A stretch of 37,543 nt of DNA from contig NZ_AUNB01000031.1 in NCBI RefSeq assembly GCF_000714545.1, forward strand, positions 1 through 37,543, in the 5' to 3' direction. Numbering within the stretch: position 1 is the stretch's first letter; each line of letters starts with the position of its first letter. A program made the position numbers and the translations under genes. Under the pieces are notes generated by a model that was not told the origin of the DNA, did no database searches, and was given only the letters and a program-made list of their open reading frames with translations. This document shows positions 1 to 8,458 of the stretch, piece by piece. The DNA comes from Thioclava indica. Lineage in GTDB: Bacteria > Pseudomonadota > Alphaproteobacteria > Rhodobacterales > Rhodobacteraceae.

Positions 1-381
1 CCTCCGGTAAACCCGGGGCGGTTCAGGAGAGCCAAAGATAAGGTAGCCCGGCAGGTCGTAGCGCGGGTCAAGTCTATCGCGGCGGAGGGGTGCGTAATAC
101 ATATTGATTGCCTCCGCATTCTTCGACGCCGGACGCAAAGCAAGCTCGACATGGATGACCGTATCCTTGAGCACTGGGTCTGCTTCTATGATCTTTTCGA
201 TCCACTTGATCCGCCGCGGCGCGAAGAAAGGCGGGTCTACGCTCATCGTCTTAGGCACTTCCCCAAGCCAAAAGGTTCGCGTCGAAAGCTCTACCGTCTG
301 TGCTGTTTGTGCGATTGCCGGTAAGCCGGCCAGAACCCCACACAGGATAATCACTGTAAACTGCCCAAGCACGCGCCTCAC
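1..381 (-). CDS. Putative secreted protein, N-terminal part (gene runs off the window start)
   Basis: The minus strand is open from a GTG at 381 to the first base of the window, giving 127 residues with no stop. The N-terminus has a typical Sec signal peptide: two arginines, a hydrophobic stretch (FTVIILCGVLAGL) and an Ala-x-Ala site near AIAQ. After it comes a short soluble region rich in Glu, Lys and Pro. I do not recognise the family. The start is uncertain: an in-frame TTG at 411 has a much better ribosome binding site (GGGGAG at 419-424, seven bases away) and would add ten residues before the arginines. The upstream DNA around 440-480 is AT-rich, as expected for a promoter. The plus-strand ORF over the same bases has no signal peptide or family resemblance and is a shadow. 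Confidence 0.6.
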   Translation of the reverse strand, partial: MRRVLGQFTVIILCGVLAGLPAIAQTAQTVELSTRTFWLGEVPKTMSVDPPFFAPRRIKWIEKIIEADPVLKDTVIHVELALRPASKNAEAINMYYAPLRRDRLDPRYDLPGYLIFGSPEPPRVYRR

Positions 382-556
382 GCCGAAGTCAGGGTCCCCG
401 CAGCCGTTCAACTTTGTTCTCCCCGTTATCGCTGAATATATCTGTGCAATCGTTAAATTTATAATATTTTTCAAAGCAACATGCCCCCTCACACGGGAAG
501 GTCACGCGTCCCATGGTAGTATGCCGTAAATCATTGAATTCGCCCGCAAATATGGC

Positions 557-597
557 TGAAAAAATTGAAAACCTGCCGACCCGAAAGCCAGCAGGTT
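557..597 (-). terminator. Rho-independent terminator after the 50-aa gene
   Basis: Read on the minus strand, AACCTGC and GCAGGTT (plus 591-597 and 570-576) form a 7-bp stem around a 14-base loop, followed by a T-rich run (plus 557-569). It lies about 70 bases past the stop of the small gene at 665-817. The stem is short, so confidence is moderate. Confidence 0.5.
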
Positions 598-664
598 GGA
601 TAGCTCTATGTCCGACAGAGCGGACTGACGCAACGTGGGGGTGTTTTCCTGTCCGCTACGGCGC

Positions 665-817
665 TTAGACGCTGGGCGGCATCACGTCAAAGGGCGAGGC
701 CAGACGGCGGTTGCGGCGCAGTTCAGGCATCGTGCGCAGCGCGTCGAAGCGGGCCTCAAGAATGCTATCGGGGCGTGCGCGAAACAGCGTAAAGATCGAA
801 GCTAGGGTGCGGGCCAT
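665..817 (-). CDS. Small arginine-rich protein, 50 aa, function unknown
   Basis: A 50-codon frame on the minus strand starts with ATG at 817 and ends with TAA at 665. It has a strong ribosome binding site (GAGGAG at 825-830, seven bases upstream) and a plausible terminator downstream, which together argue that it is a real gene. The product (begins MARTLASIFTLFRARPDS) is basic in the middle (PELRRNRR) and has no signal peptide or long membrane segment. Size and arginine content recall DUF1127-type small proteins, but the typical DUF1127 core is not visible, so I do not assign it. It may be a small regulatory or RNA-binding protein; that is only a guess from composition. Confidence 0.62.
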   Translation of the reverse strand: MARTLASIFTLFRARPDSILEARFDALRTMPELRRNRRLASPFDVMPPSV

Positions 818-1139
818 TTGGGGGCTCCTCTCGGTCTGGGGTCTGATCTATGTTCTTGTCTGATCCCTTTTTCGCGGGCAATTGGGGCCAATCAGTGGCG
901 CAGTTGCGCAATCAGAGGGGCATTCACGCGGCGTTTGCGTGCCTGTTTAGGGTTGCGCCACAATCACGCCGAAAGGCGAAACTTGTCGGCGCCCCGTCAA
1001 CGCGAAAACTGAAATTGAGGGCATGGATCGCCGCGATTCGCGGTCAGATTGGATTTGGCGCGCCGTTCGGGAAATGTCGGTTCAGTCAGGGCGGGTTTTG
1101 CGTTAGGCTATAGACCAACAGCAATATCTAGGGGGTCTC
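818..1139. other. Intergenic region between divergent genes
   Basis: This 322-base stretch separates the minus-strand 50-aa gene from the plus-strand AsmA gene. Apart from the ribosome binding sites at both ends I see no convincing coding frame, tRNA or strong hairpin. A weak sigma70-like pair (TTCAGT at 1081 and TAGGCT at 1104, 17 bases apart) could serve the AsmA gene. Short plus-strand frames here have no good binding sites. Confidence 0.4.
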
Positions 1140-3119
1140 ATGCGCTGGATCGTTCGCATCATTGGTCTTGTCGTTATCCTTGTGTTGACCGCTTTGGGGG
1201 CGGTTATGCTTATCCCCTCCAACAAAATCGCCCAGCTTGCCGAGGGCCAGTTCGAGACCGCGACGGGGCGCAAGATGACCCTGACGGGCGAGGTCCACGC
1301 GACGATCTGGCCCCAGCTTGGGGTGCGCACCGGACCGGTAACGATTGCGAATGCGGATTGGGCCACGGATGGCCCGATGCTCAGCGCCAAGGGGCTTGAG
1401 ATCGGGATCGACCCAAGCTCGCTGTTTGGCGGCGACATTCGCGTCTCCAAGGTCAATCTGCTCTCGCCCGATATCCTGCTAGAGCGGCGCAAGGATGGCA
1501 CGGGCAACTGGGCCTTCACGCCGCCGACCGACGCGGCAAGTGCTCCGGCGGCGACAAACGACACCAGCGCGGCAAGCACGAGCGGCGCGATGCAGGGCTT
1601 TAGTCTCGACAAGGGGACCGTCAGCGATGGAACGGTGACGTGGGTTGATCAAGCGAGCGGCCAGCGTCTTACCGTATCTAAACTTGATGCGACGCTTGAG
1701 ATTCCTTCCTACACCGGTCCCGCCGATCTGTCCCTCAAGGCCGAGACCAACGGCAGTGCGATTACTTTAAGCGGTACGCTTGGCGAATTTTCCAACCTCA
1801 TCGCAGGTAAGGTTGTGCCCGCCGATCTGGCGGTGGGGGTTGGCGCGTCTACGGCGTCGTTCAAGGGCAATCTTGGCACCTCACCGATGAGCGCGCAGGG
1901 CACCATGTCTGCCGATTTGAAAAACCCTGCCGCATTGGCCACGGCGTTCGGACAATCCGCGCCCGATTTGCCCAACGGGCTGGGGCATGACACGATCACC
2001 GCCACCGGTGAAGTCACGCTGGCCCCCGCAGGATCGCTGCATCTCCGCGGCGGGAAAATTACGCTAGATGGCAACGCGCTGAACGCGGCGGCGGACGTGA
2101 CCTTCCCCAAGGGCAAGCCGATGATCAACGCACAGATCAAGGCGGGCGCGTTGGATTTTTCGGCGCTGACGGGTTCGGGCAGCGCGGATGGTGGTGGCAA
2201 GAGTTCTGGCACCAAGTCGGCAAGCGGGTGGTCGACCGCCCCGATAGACGCAAGCGCGCTGCATACGGTGGATGCCAAGATCGCGCTCAGCGCTGCCTCC
2301 ATTGACCTTGGCGTTAGCAAGCTGGGCCAGACCAACGCGCTGATTACAGTGGAAAACGGTCGCGCGGTGGCTGATCTCAGTCAAGTGTCGGCCTATGACG
2401 GCAAAATCAGCGGGCAATTGGTCGCCAATGCGCGCGGCGGGCTGTCAGTGGCGGCCAATCTGGTGGCCAAAAGCGTGTCGATGGCGCCTTTGCTGACCGA
2501 TCTGGCCGATTATAAACGGCTCGATGCAAAGGCCGATCTGAATGTGAAACTGCTGGCCTCGGGCAACTCTCAGGCGGCGTTGGCGCAATCGCTGTCGGGT
2601 TCTGGCAATGTCAGCCTTGGGAAAGGTGGCTTGCAGGGGCTGGATCTGGTGGGGATGCTGCGCACGCTGAACCTGAACTATGTCGGCGAAGGCGCGAAGA
2701 CGATTTTTGACAAAATCAGCGCCAGCTTCACCATCGATAAGGGCGTGCTGAGCAATGACGACCTCGTGCTGACTGCGCCGCTGCTGAACGCTACAGGTAA
2801 AGGCCGCGTGAACATTGGCGCGCAGACGCTGGACTACAGGGTAACAGCGTCCGCACTGGGCAAGGATGACGGCAGCGGCGGCGTAAAGGTGCCGCTGGAT
2901 ATCACCGGACCTTGGGCCAAGCCGAAATTCCGCGTCGATGTGGATTCGATTTCGAGTAGCAAGATCGATGCGGCCAAGGACAAGCTTGAAGACAAGGCCA
3001 AAACCGAGGTTTCTAAAAAGCTGGGCATCACGCTTGAGGACGGTCAAAAGCCAGAGGACGCCGTGCGCCAAAAGCTGGAAGACGAGGCCAAGAAGGGCAT
3101 TTTGAAGCTGTTCAAATAA
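1140..3119 (+). CDS. AsmA family protein
   Basis: The 659-aa product starts with a membrane anchor (MRWIVRIIGLVVILVLTALG, residues 1-20) followed by the AsmA-type N-terminal motif: the segment around AEGQFETATGRKMTLTGEV, then a beta-rich region with the PDILLERR block near residue 115. The C-terminal third (about 480-600) is the conserved AsmA region ending in a DITGPWAKPKFRVD motif, followed by a charged helical tail. AsmA proteins are inner-membrane proteins with a large periplasmic domain, related to bridge-like lipid transfer proteins and linked to outer-membrane and phospholipid homeostasis. The start has a good binding site (AGGGGG about five bases upstream). It appears to be transcribed alone. 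The family call is secure; the exact paralogue and cargo are not known. Confidence 0.9.
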   Translation: MRWIVRIIGLVVILVLTALGAVMLIPSNKIAQLAEGQFETATGRKMTLTGEVHATIWPQLGVRTGPVTIANADWATDGPMLSAKGLEIGIDPSSLFGGDIRVSKVNLLSPDILLERRKDGTGNWAFTPPTDAASAPAATNDTSAASTSGAMQGFSLDKGTVSDGTVTWVDQASGQRLTVSKLDATLEIPSYTGPADLSLKAETNGSAITLSGTLGEFSNLIAGKVVPADLAVGVGASTASFKGNLGTSPMSAQGTMSADLKNPAALATAFGQSAPDLPNGLGHDTITATGEVTLAPAGSLHLRGGKITLDGNALNAAADVTFPKGKPMINAQIKAGALDFSALTGSGSADGGGKSSGTKSASGWSTAPIDASALHTVDAKIALSAASIDLGVSKLGQTNALITVENGRAVADLSQVSAYDGKISGQLVANARGGLSVAANLVAKSVSMAPLLTDLADYKRLDAKADLNVKLLASGNSQAALAQSLSGSGNVSLGKGGLQGLDLVGMLRTLNLNYVGEGAKTIFDKISASFTIDKGVLSNDDLVLTAPLLNATGKGRVNIGAQTLDYRVTASALGKDDGSGGVKVPLDITGPWAKPKFRVDVDSISSSKIDAAKDKLEDKAKTEVSKKLGITLEDGQKPEDAVRQKLEDEAKKGILKLFK

Positions 3120-3147
3120 CCGGGCCGCGCCGGGCCGACACGTCGAA

Positions 3148-3159
3148 TTTTAGCTAAAA
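3148..3159. promoter_or_regulatory. Perfect 12-bp palindrome TTTTAGCTAAAA
   Basis: A perfect AT-rich palindrome lies 28 bases after the AsmA stop and about 100 bases before the GGDEF-EAL start, in otherwise GC-rich DNA. It could be an operator for the downstream gene. There is no T-run after a stable stem, so it is not an obvious terminator. Confidence 0.3.
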
Positions 3160-3260
3160 CGTCTCCGATTTGCGCGGCACGGATTAACCGCTCGCTGACC
3201 AATTCATCCTAACCTGCCCCTCGAAAGCCTGTTGGGTGTTGGGATTATTGAGGTGGGAAA

Positions 3261-4829
3261 ATGGCGGTGAATGGGCGAACGGGGCACGCGCGGCTGTCGC
3301 AGCTGCGTGCATGGAACAAACGCAAGGCCGGGCCGATTTTGCTACGCCGCGACATGGTGGTGTTTCTGCCCGCCGTCGCGCTTGCGGGACTGTGGTTTAA
3401 TCTTGAGGGCATGTTTCTGTTGGGGCTAACGGCGCTGCTGGTTGCCTGGATGACCCGACCGCTACCGATTCCGCCCGAGGATAGCGATCTGCCGCACGAT
3501 GCCGCGACCGGCCTGCCATTGCGCGACGAGGCGGTGGCAATCATGTCCGATTTCATGACCGAGGCAGAGGCCGCTGCGCGCGGAACCGCCTGTATTGTCA
3601 TCGGTCTTGACGAACCCGACATGCTGCTGCGCCAGATGCATCACCACGAGTTTGAGCAGTTTATGCGCCGGATATCGGAACGCATTTCGGGTGCGCTGCG
3701 CGAACCTGACAGAGTGGCGAAGATCAATAGCACGCGCTTTGCAATCTTGCTGCGCCCCACGCCGCGCCCCGATCTTGAAAGCATGATTCAACTCTCGGCG
3801 CGGCTTCAATCGGCGGTCGAAGCTCCGGTTTCGGTTGGCGCTCGTGCGATCCACGCGACTTGCCATGTCGGGTTTTGCCTGATGGGCCGCGCGCCTGCCC
3901 CCACGGGTGAGTCGTTGCTGTCCGCCGCCGAAATCGCCGCCGACGAAGCAGAGCGTAACGGCCCAAGCGCGATGCGCGGATACTCCCGCGAGTTGCAGAA
4001 AACCGCGCAAGCACGCTCAGATCTAAGCGAAGAGGCCGGCGAGGCGTTGGAATCCGGCCAGATCCGCCCATTCTATCAGCCTCAGATTTCCACCGATACC
4101 GGCGACATCGTTGGTCTACAGGTGGTCCCGCGCTGGCTTCATCGCAAACGTGGCATTCTTGGCGAACGCGATATCTCAGCGGCGATCAACGCCGCTGGCC
4201 TGCAGCGCCGCTTTGCCGAGGTGATGTTGTTTCAAGCCTTCGGTGCCCTGCGCGACTTTGATACCCGTGGCGCAAATTACGGCCCCGTTTCATTGCAGAT
4301 CTCGGGCGAAATGCTACGCAATCCAAGGCTTCTGGAACGCTTACAATGGGAGTTCGATCGTTTTGAAATCAGCCCAGAGCGGATCTGTCTGACGCTTCGC
4401 CAAGAAGCGACCGAGCAGCTAGATCAGGAAATCGTTGCGCATAACATGTCTCAAATTGCCAAGCTGGGATGCCTCATCGAATTGGCGGGATTTGGCAATG
4501 GCCCGGTCTCGGTCGCCACGATCAAGCGCACGGCCGCGCATCGTATGCGTATCCACCGCTCCTTCGTGACCAAGATTGACCAAGACCCCGAACAACAGCG
4601 TGTCGTTGCCGCGATGATCTCGCTCTGTGAGGGTTTGGGACTCCAGACACTGGCCGAAGGGGCCACCACCATCGCGGAGCACGCGATGCTGGGGCAATTG
4701 GGCTGTGCTATCGTTCAGGGCGCCGCAATCGCCGCGCCAATGCCGCTTGACGAGCTGGGCGAATGGGCACGTCGCCACCGCGCCAAATTGGCAGCGACAC
4801 CCCGGATCGACAAGCATCGCGGCCCGTGA
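3261..4829 (+). CDS. Membrane-anchored degenerate GGDEF-EAL protein
   Basis: The 522-aa protein has two likely membrane segments (about 32-48 and 50-65), then a GGDEF-like domain (about 80-245) and an EAL-like domain (about 255-505). Both look inactive. The GGDEF signature is replaced by NSTRF (156-160). In the EAL domain the EAL triad is QVV (287-289), the metal-binding Asn is Gln346, the EITE-type Glu is Arg380, the DDFG loop reads LAGFG (408-412) and the Lys-Ile-Asp motif reads RIH (430-432). Glu466 of AEG and the terminal QG are kept. The fold is clearly recognisable, so this is probably a c-di-GMP receptor or a protein-interaction module rather than a cyclase or phosphodiesterase. The start has a GAGGTGGG binding site. 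It stands alone between asmA and yidC. Confidence 0.85.
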   Translation: MAVNGRTGHARLSQLRAWNKRKAGPILLRRDMVVFLPAVALAGLWFNLEGMFLLGLTALLVAWMTRPLPIPPEDSDLPHDAATGLPLRDEAVAIMSDFMTEAEAAARGTACIVIGLDEPDMLLRQMHHHEFEQFMRRISERISGALREPDRVAKINSTRFAILLRPTPRPDLESMIQLSARLQSAVEAPVSVGARAIHATCHVGFCLMGRAPAPTGESLLSAAEIAADEAERNGPSAMRGYSRELQKTAQARSDLSEEAGEALESGQIRPFYQPQISTDTGDIVGLQVVPRWLHRKRGILGERDISAAINAAGLQRRFAEVMLFQAFGALRDFDTRGANYGPVSLQISGEMLRNPRLLERLQWEFDRFEISPERICLTLRQEATEQLDQEIVAHNMSQIAKLGCLIELAGFGNGPVSVATIKRTAAHRMRIHRSFVTKIDQDPEQQRVVAAMISLCEGLGLQTLAEGATTIAEHAMLGQLGCAIVQGAAIAAPMPLDELGEWARRHRAKLAATPRIDKHRGP

Positions 4830-5018
4830 CCCGGCGCGCGATTTGCCGGACTGGCCGTGTTGCTTTGCCGACATGGCCGGGTTTCTTTGCTGAAAATACC
4901 CTGTGATCCCCGCGAAACCTGCCTCGTTTCAAGATTTGACCGGGAAATGGCTTGACCTTTGCCTGCCCCTTCTGTTGAACCTCCCCAATCTTTGGGCAGG
5001 TTGGTGGATTTCGTCTAC

Positions 5019-6863
5019 ATGGACAATCAGAATAAGAACCTACTACTCACGTTGGTGCTTTCGGCGCTTGTGATCGCGGTCTGGACTTTCTTTTTTCCGC
5101 CCGAGCAAGCCCCAGTACCGCCTCAGGACCAAACGGTCTCTGATCAGGTAGCTGCCCCTGCAGCACCCGACCTTGCGCCCACGACCTCGACACTGGGCAG
5201 CCAGACGGTCGATACCGACATGACGTCCAAAGCCACGCAGGCGACCGTGAAGGACACGCCGCGCATCAAAATCGACACGCCCGAAGTGGTCGGCTCGCTT
5301 TCGCTGCTGGGCGGGCGCTTGGATAGCCTGTCACTCAAGAAATACAAAGAAACGCTGGACAAGGATTCGCCCGATGTCCGCCTCCTGTCCCCGGTGGGCG
5401 GTGATGTCACGGATGCGAAGAAGCCCTATTACGTTGTTTACGGCTGGCTGCCAGCAGGCGGGATGCCCGCAGATCAGGTGCCCGGCCCCAACACTGTCTG
5501 GAGCCAAGTCGGCACCGGCGAATTGACCCCCTCGACCCCGATCACACTGCAATGGAATAACGGTCATGGCCTGACCTTCCAGCGCGAAATTTCGGTCGAT
5601 GACAAATATCTCTTCACCGTCAAGCAATCCGTCCAAAACGACACCAGCGCACCGGTCAAGCTGGCCCCATACGGTATCGTCGCGCGCCACGGAATCCCGG
5701 ACGAGCGCCGGGTCTATGTGCTCCACGAGGGTGCGGTGCGCATGACCGATGGTGAGCTAGAAGAGATCAAATACAAGAAGATCACCAAGCTCGACCAACA
5801 AGGTGCCGAGGGTCAAGCCGAGATTTTGCATGCAGAAAAAACGGGCTGGACGGGTTTCACCGATAAGTACTGGCAAACCATTCTGGCGCCTGTTTCCGGA
5901 CCGTTCACCTCGGTCGTCAAATATTCCGGCGAGAAGTCCGACATCTATCAGGCCGAGACCCGCCTGCCAGTGATTGAGGTTGCTCCGGGTGCCAGCGGCA
6001 CCGCGCAAACCCATCTGTTTGCCGGCGCTAAGGAATGGCAGACGCTACGGGACTATCAAGACAGCGTTCCGATCCAGAACTTCGTCGATTCGATTGACTG
6101 GGGTTGGTTCTACTTCCTAACCAAACCGATGTTCCGTCTATTGCATTTCCTGCACGGCGCGATCGGCAACATGGGTTGGGCGATCATCGCGCTGACCTTC
6201 ATCATCAAGCTGCTGGTCTTCCCGCTGGCGCGCAAATCCTACATCTCGATGGCGCGCATGAAAGAGCTGCAGCCCGAAATGGAGAAGATGAAAGAGGCTG
6301 CCGGCGGCGACCGTCAGAAGATGCAGCAAGGCATGATGGAGCTGTATAAGAAGCACAAGGTGAACCCGGCTGCGGGTTGTCTGCCGCTGCTGATCCAGAT
6401 CCCGATTTTCTTCTCGCTCTACAAGGTGATTTACAACACGATCGAGCTGTATCACGCGCCGTGGCTTGGCTGGATTCATGACCTGTCCGCGCCCGATCCC
6501 AGCTCGATCCTGAACCTGTTCGGCCTGCTGCCCTTCATGGCCCCCGGTATTACCTCGCCGTTGCACATCATCTCGCTGGGTATCCTGCCGATCCTGCTGG
6601 GCGTGTCGATGTGGTTCCAGCAAAAGCTGAACCCCGCGCCGACCGATGCCACACAGGCGATGATCTTTGCGTGGATGCCGTGGGTGTTCATGTTCATGCT
6701 GGGCAGCTTTGCCAGCGGGCTTGTTCTGTACTGGATCACCAACAACACGATCACCTTCCTGCAGCAGTACACGATCATGTCGATGCACGGGAAAAGGCCC
6801 GATCTGTTTGGCAACATCAAGTCGGGCTTCAAACGGAAAAAGGCTACGACTGAGGAAAAATGA
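5019..6863 (+). CDS. yidC: Membrane protein insertase YidC
   Basis: YidC inserts and folds inner-membrane proteins, alone or with SecYEG. The 614-aa product has the N-terminal membrane anchor (residues about 7-25, after MDNQNKN), the large periplasmic beta domain of Gram-negative YidC (about 60-345) and the C-terminal Oxa1-type core (about 370-590) with the KMQQGMMELYKKHKVNP motif and conserved PLLIQIPIFFSLYKV helix. The tail is basic, as expected for ribosome contact. I chose the ATG at 5019 because the family starts MDxQNKN; the frame is open further up to 4959, but that extension has no family support. Two TTGAC motifs (4936 and 4952) lie upstream. The usual partners rpmH and rnpA are not in front of it here. 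The stop overlaps the next start by ATGA. Confidence 0.96.
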   Translation: MDNQNKNLLLTLVLSALVIAVWTFFFPPEQAPVPPQDQTVSDQVAAPAAPDLAPTTSTLGSQTVDTDMTSKATQATVKDTPRIKIDTPEVVGSLSLLGGRLDSLSLKKYKETLDKDSPDVRLLSPVGGDVTDAKKPYYVVYGWLPAGGMPADQVPGPNTVWSQVGTGELTPSTPITLQWNNGHGLTFQREISVDDKYLFTVKQSVQNDTSAPVKLAPYGIVARHGIPDERRVYVLHEGAVRMTDGELEEIKYKKITKLDQQGAEGQAEILHAEKTGWTGFTDKYWQTILAPVSGPFTSVVKYSGEKSDIYQAETRLPVIEVAPGASGTAQTHLFAGAKEWQTLRDYQDSVPIQNFVDSIDWGWFYFLTKPMFRLLHFLHGAIGNMGWAIIALTFIIKLLVFPLARKSYISMARMKELQPEMEKMKEAAGGDRQKMQQGMMELYKKHKVNPAAGCLPLLIQIPIFFSLYKVIYNTIELYHAPWLGWIHDLSAPDPSSILNLFGLLPFMAPGITSPLHIISLGILPILLGVSMWFQQKLNPAPTDATQAMIFAWMPWVFMFMLGSFASGLVLYWITNNTITFLQQYTIMSMHGKRPDLFGNIKSGFKRKKATTEEK

Positions 6864-7630
6864 CCGGCCATCTCAGCCATATCTATCGCCACCCGATCAA
6901 GTCGGTCGGGTTGGAAGAAATCGCAAGCGCGTCCCTCTCGCAGGGGCGCGCTCTGCCTTTGGACCGGGTGTGGGCAATTGCGCATACGCGATCCAAGGTG
7001 GCGGGCGATGCTGAGGGTCGCGCGCAAAGCTGGGGAAAAAAGGCAAATTTCCTGACCGGATGCGCCAGCGGGTCGCTGATGGCGATCACCGCGCGCTGTC
7101 TGGAGGATGGGCGCCTTTTGCTACAACATCCCGATCTTTGGCACGTTGAAATTGATCCGACCCGCGCCGCAGATCACGCCAAGCTTTTCGAATGGCTGCG
7201 CGCACTCTGGCCTGCAGATGCGCCCCAACCCAATGCGCTGTTGCGCGCGCCCGAAGATCAGCCGCTCAGCGATCAAAGCACGCCGCTGCTCTCCTTGATC
7301 GGGCAGGCCTCGCTAAACGATCTAAGTGCGAAACTGGGGCAACCGCTGTCACGCGCCCGTTTTCGCGCCAATCTTTGGGTTGAAGACTGGGAGCCCTTTG
7401 CGGAATTCGATCTGATCGGGTGTCAAATTCGCGTTGGTGATGCGCGGCTAGAAGTGCGCAAACGCGTTGGCCGCTGTCGCGCGACCGATGCCAATCCCGA
7501 GACGGGCTTGCGCGATATCGACATGCTGCCCGCTTTGAGCCAGCATTATAATCATACCGATCTTGGCGTGTTCTGCGCCGTGATTGAGGGCGGCGAGATT
7601 GCCCGGGGTGCGCGAGTAGAGGTGATCTGA
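6860..7630 (+). CDS. MOSC domain-containing protein
   Basis: The 256-aa protein begins with the MOSC N-terminal barrel signature (LSHIYRHPIKSVG, residues 5-17) and ends with a MOSC domain containing SRARFRANLWVE (164-175) and the conserved cysteine motif RCRATDANPETG (Cys206). MOSC proteins are sulfur carriers or molybdenum-cofactor-dependent enzymes related to the molybdenum cofactor sulfurase C-terminus and to YcbX/YiiM; the substrate of this one is unknown. It overlaps yidC (ATGA) and yihA (TGATG), so the three genes are translationally coupled. This order is common in Rhodobacterales. It is a curious neighbour of the molybdopterin enzyme downstream, but the gene belongs to the yidC cluster, so a link to TtrA should not be assumed. 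Confidence 0.9.
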   Translation: MTGHLSHIYRHPIKSVGLEEIASASLSQGRALPLDRVWAIAHTRSKVAGDAEGRAQSWGKKANFLTGCASGSLMAITARCLEDGRLLLQHPDLWHVEIDPTRAADHAKLFEWLRALWPADAPQPNALLRAPEDQPLSDQSTPLLSLIGQASLNDLSAKLGQPLSRARFRANLWVEDWEPFAEFDLIGCQIRVGDARLEVRKRVGRCRATDANPETGLRDIDMLPALSQHYNHTDLGVFCAVIEGGEIARGARVEVI

Positions 7631-8286
7631 TGGAACTACAATTTCCTTTGGCCGAAGAGCCTGATGATTTCACGCGTGAGGCGGGCCGCAAGTTGTTCGC
7701 CTTTCCCGTCGAGTTTCTCAAAGGTGTGGTCGCGATGTCGGGCTTGCCGCCTGCGGATCGCATCGAAGTCTGCTTTGCAGGGCGCTCGAATGTCGGCAAA
7801 TCCAGCCTGATCAACGCGCTGACGAACCGAAAAAACCTGGCGCGCGCATCGAACACGCCCGGCCGCACACAAGAAATCAACTATTTCACCACGCAAGATG
7901 GCCCCTATCTGGTCGATCTTCCTGGCTATGGTTTTGCCCAAGCGCCGGTGGCTGTGGTCGCCAAATGGCAAGCGCTGCTGAAAAGCTATCTGGCGGGTCG
8001 CGCCACTTTGCGCCGTGCGTTCGTGCTCATCGATACGCGCCACGGCGTGAAAGCGGTCGATGAAGAAATCCTGACCCTGCTGGATCGCGCGGCAGTGCCG
8101 TTTCAGGTCGTGATGACCAAGGCGGATAAGGTCGGCGCAAGTGATCGTGAGAAAAACATCGCACAGGTGCGCAAAGCCCTGACGAGCCATCCCGCCGCCT
8201 ATCCTGAAATCGTGTTGACGTCATCGGAAAAGGGCGACGGCATTGAAACCTTGCGCGCGATTATCGCTGGGTTAGGCGGGCAATGA
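7630..8286 (+). CDS. yihA: Ribosome biogenesis GTPase YihA/YsxC (EngB)
   Basis: This 218-aa TRAFAC-class GTPase acts in late assembly of the large ribosomal subunit. The G motifs are visible: G1 GRSNVGKSS (51-59), G2 around the TPGRTQ segment (76-81), G3 DLPGYG (96-101), G4 TKAD (163-166) and a G5-like SS near residue 197. The length is usual for the family, with a short N-terminal extension of about 40 residues. The ATG start overlaps the stop of the MOSC gene. In many Rhodobacterales genomes argB follows; here the next gene is the ttrS sensor kinase after a 172-base gap. Confidence 0.95.
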   Translation: MELQFPLAEEPDDFTREAGRKLFAFPVEFLKGVVAMSGLPPADRIEVCFAGRSNVGKSSLINALTNRKNLARASNTPGRTQEINYFTTQDGPYLVDLPGYGFAQAPVAVVAKWQALLKSYLAGRATLRRAFVLIDTRHGVKAVDEEILTLLDRAAVPFQVVMTKADKVGASDREKNIAQVRKALTSHPAAYPEIVLTSSEKGDGIETLRAIIAGLGGQ

Positions 8287-8458
8287 TCTGACCGCTCATA
8301 TTGGCTAGGCGCGGCCCCATTGCTGCAAACGCGCAACGGGTGAGATCGCGTCATGTGTTTCATCGCAACGCATGCCATTTGACCACGCCAGGACATTCTG
8401 GCATCCCAAAAGCTGGGCGAACGGATCTGGCCCAGCGCGTGATTATGGGAATAGCGAT

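Noticed and set aside
104-529. 141-codon plus-strand frame at the window start
   Set aside because: It is antisense to a frame with a textbook signal peptide and a good ribosome binding site.
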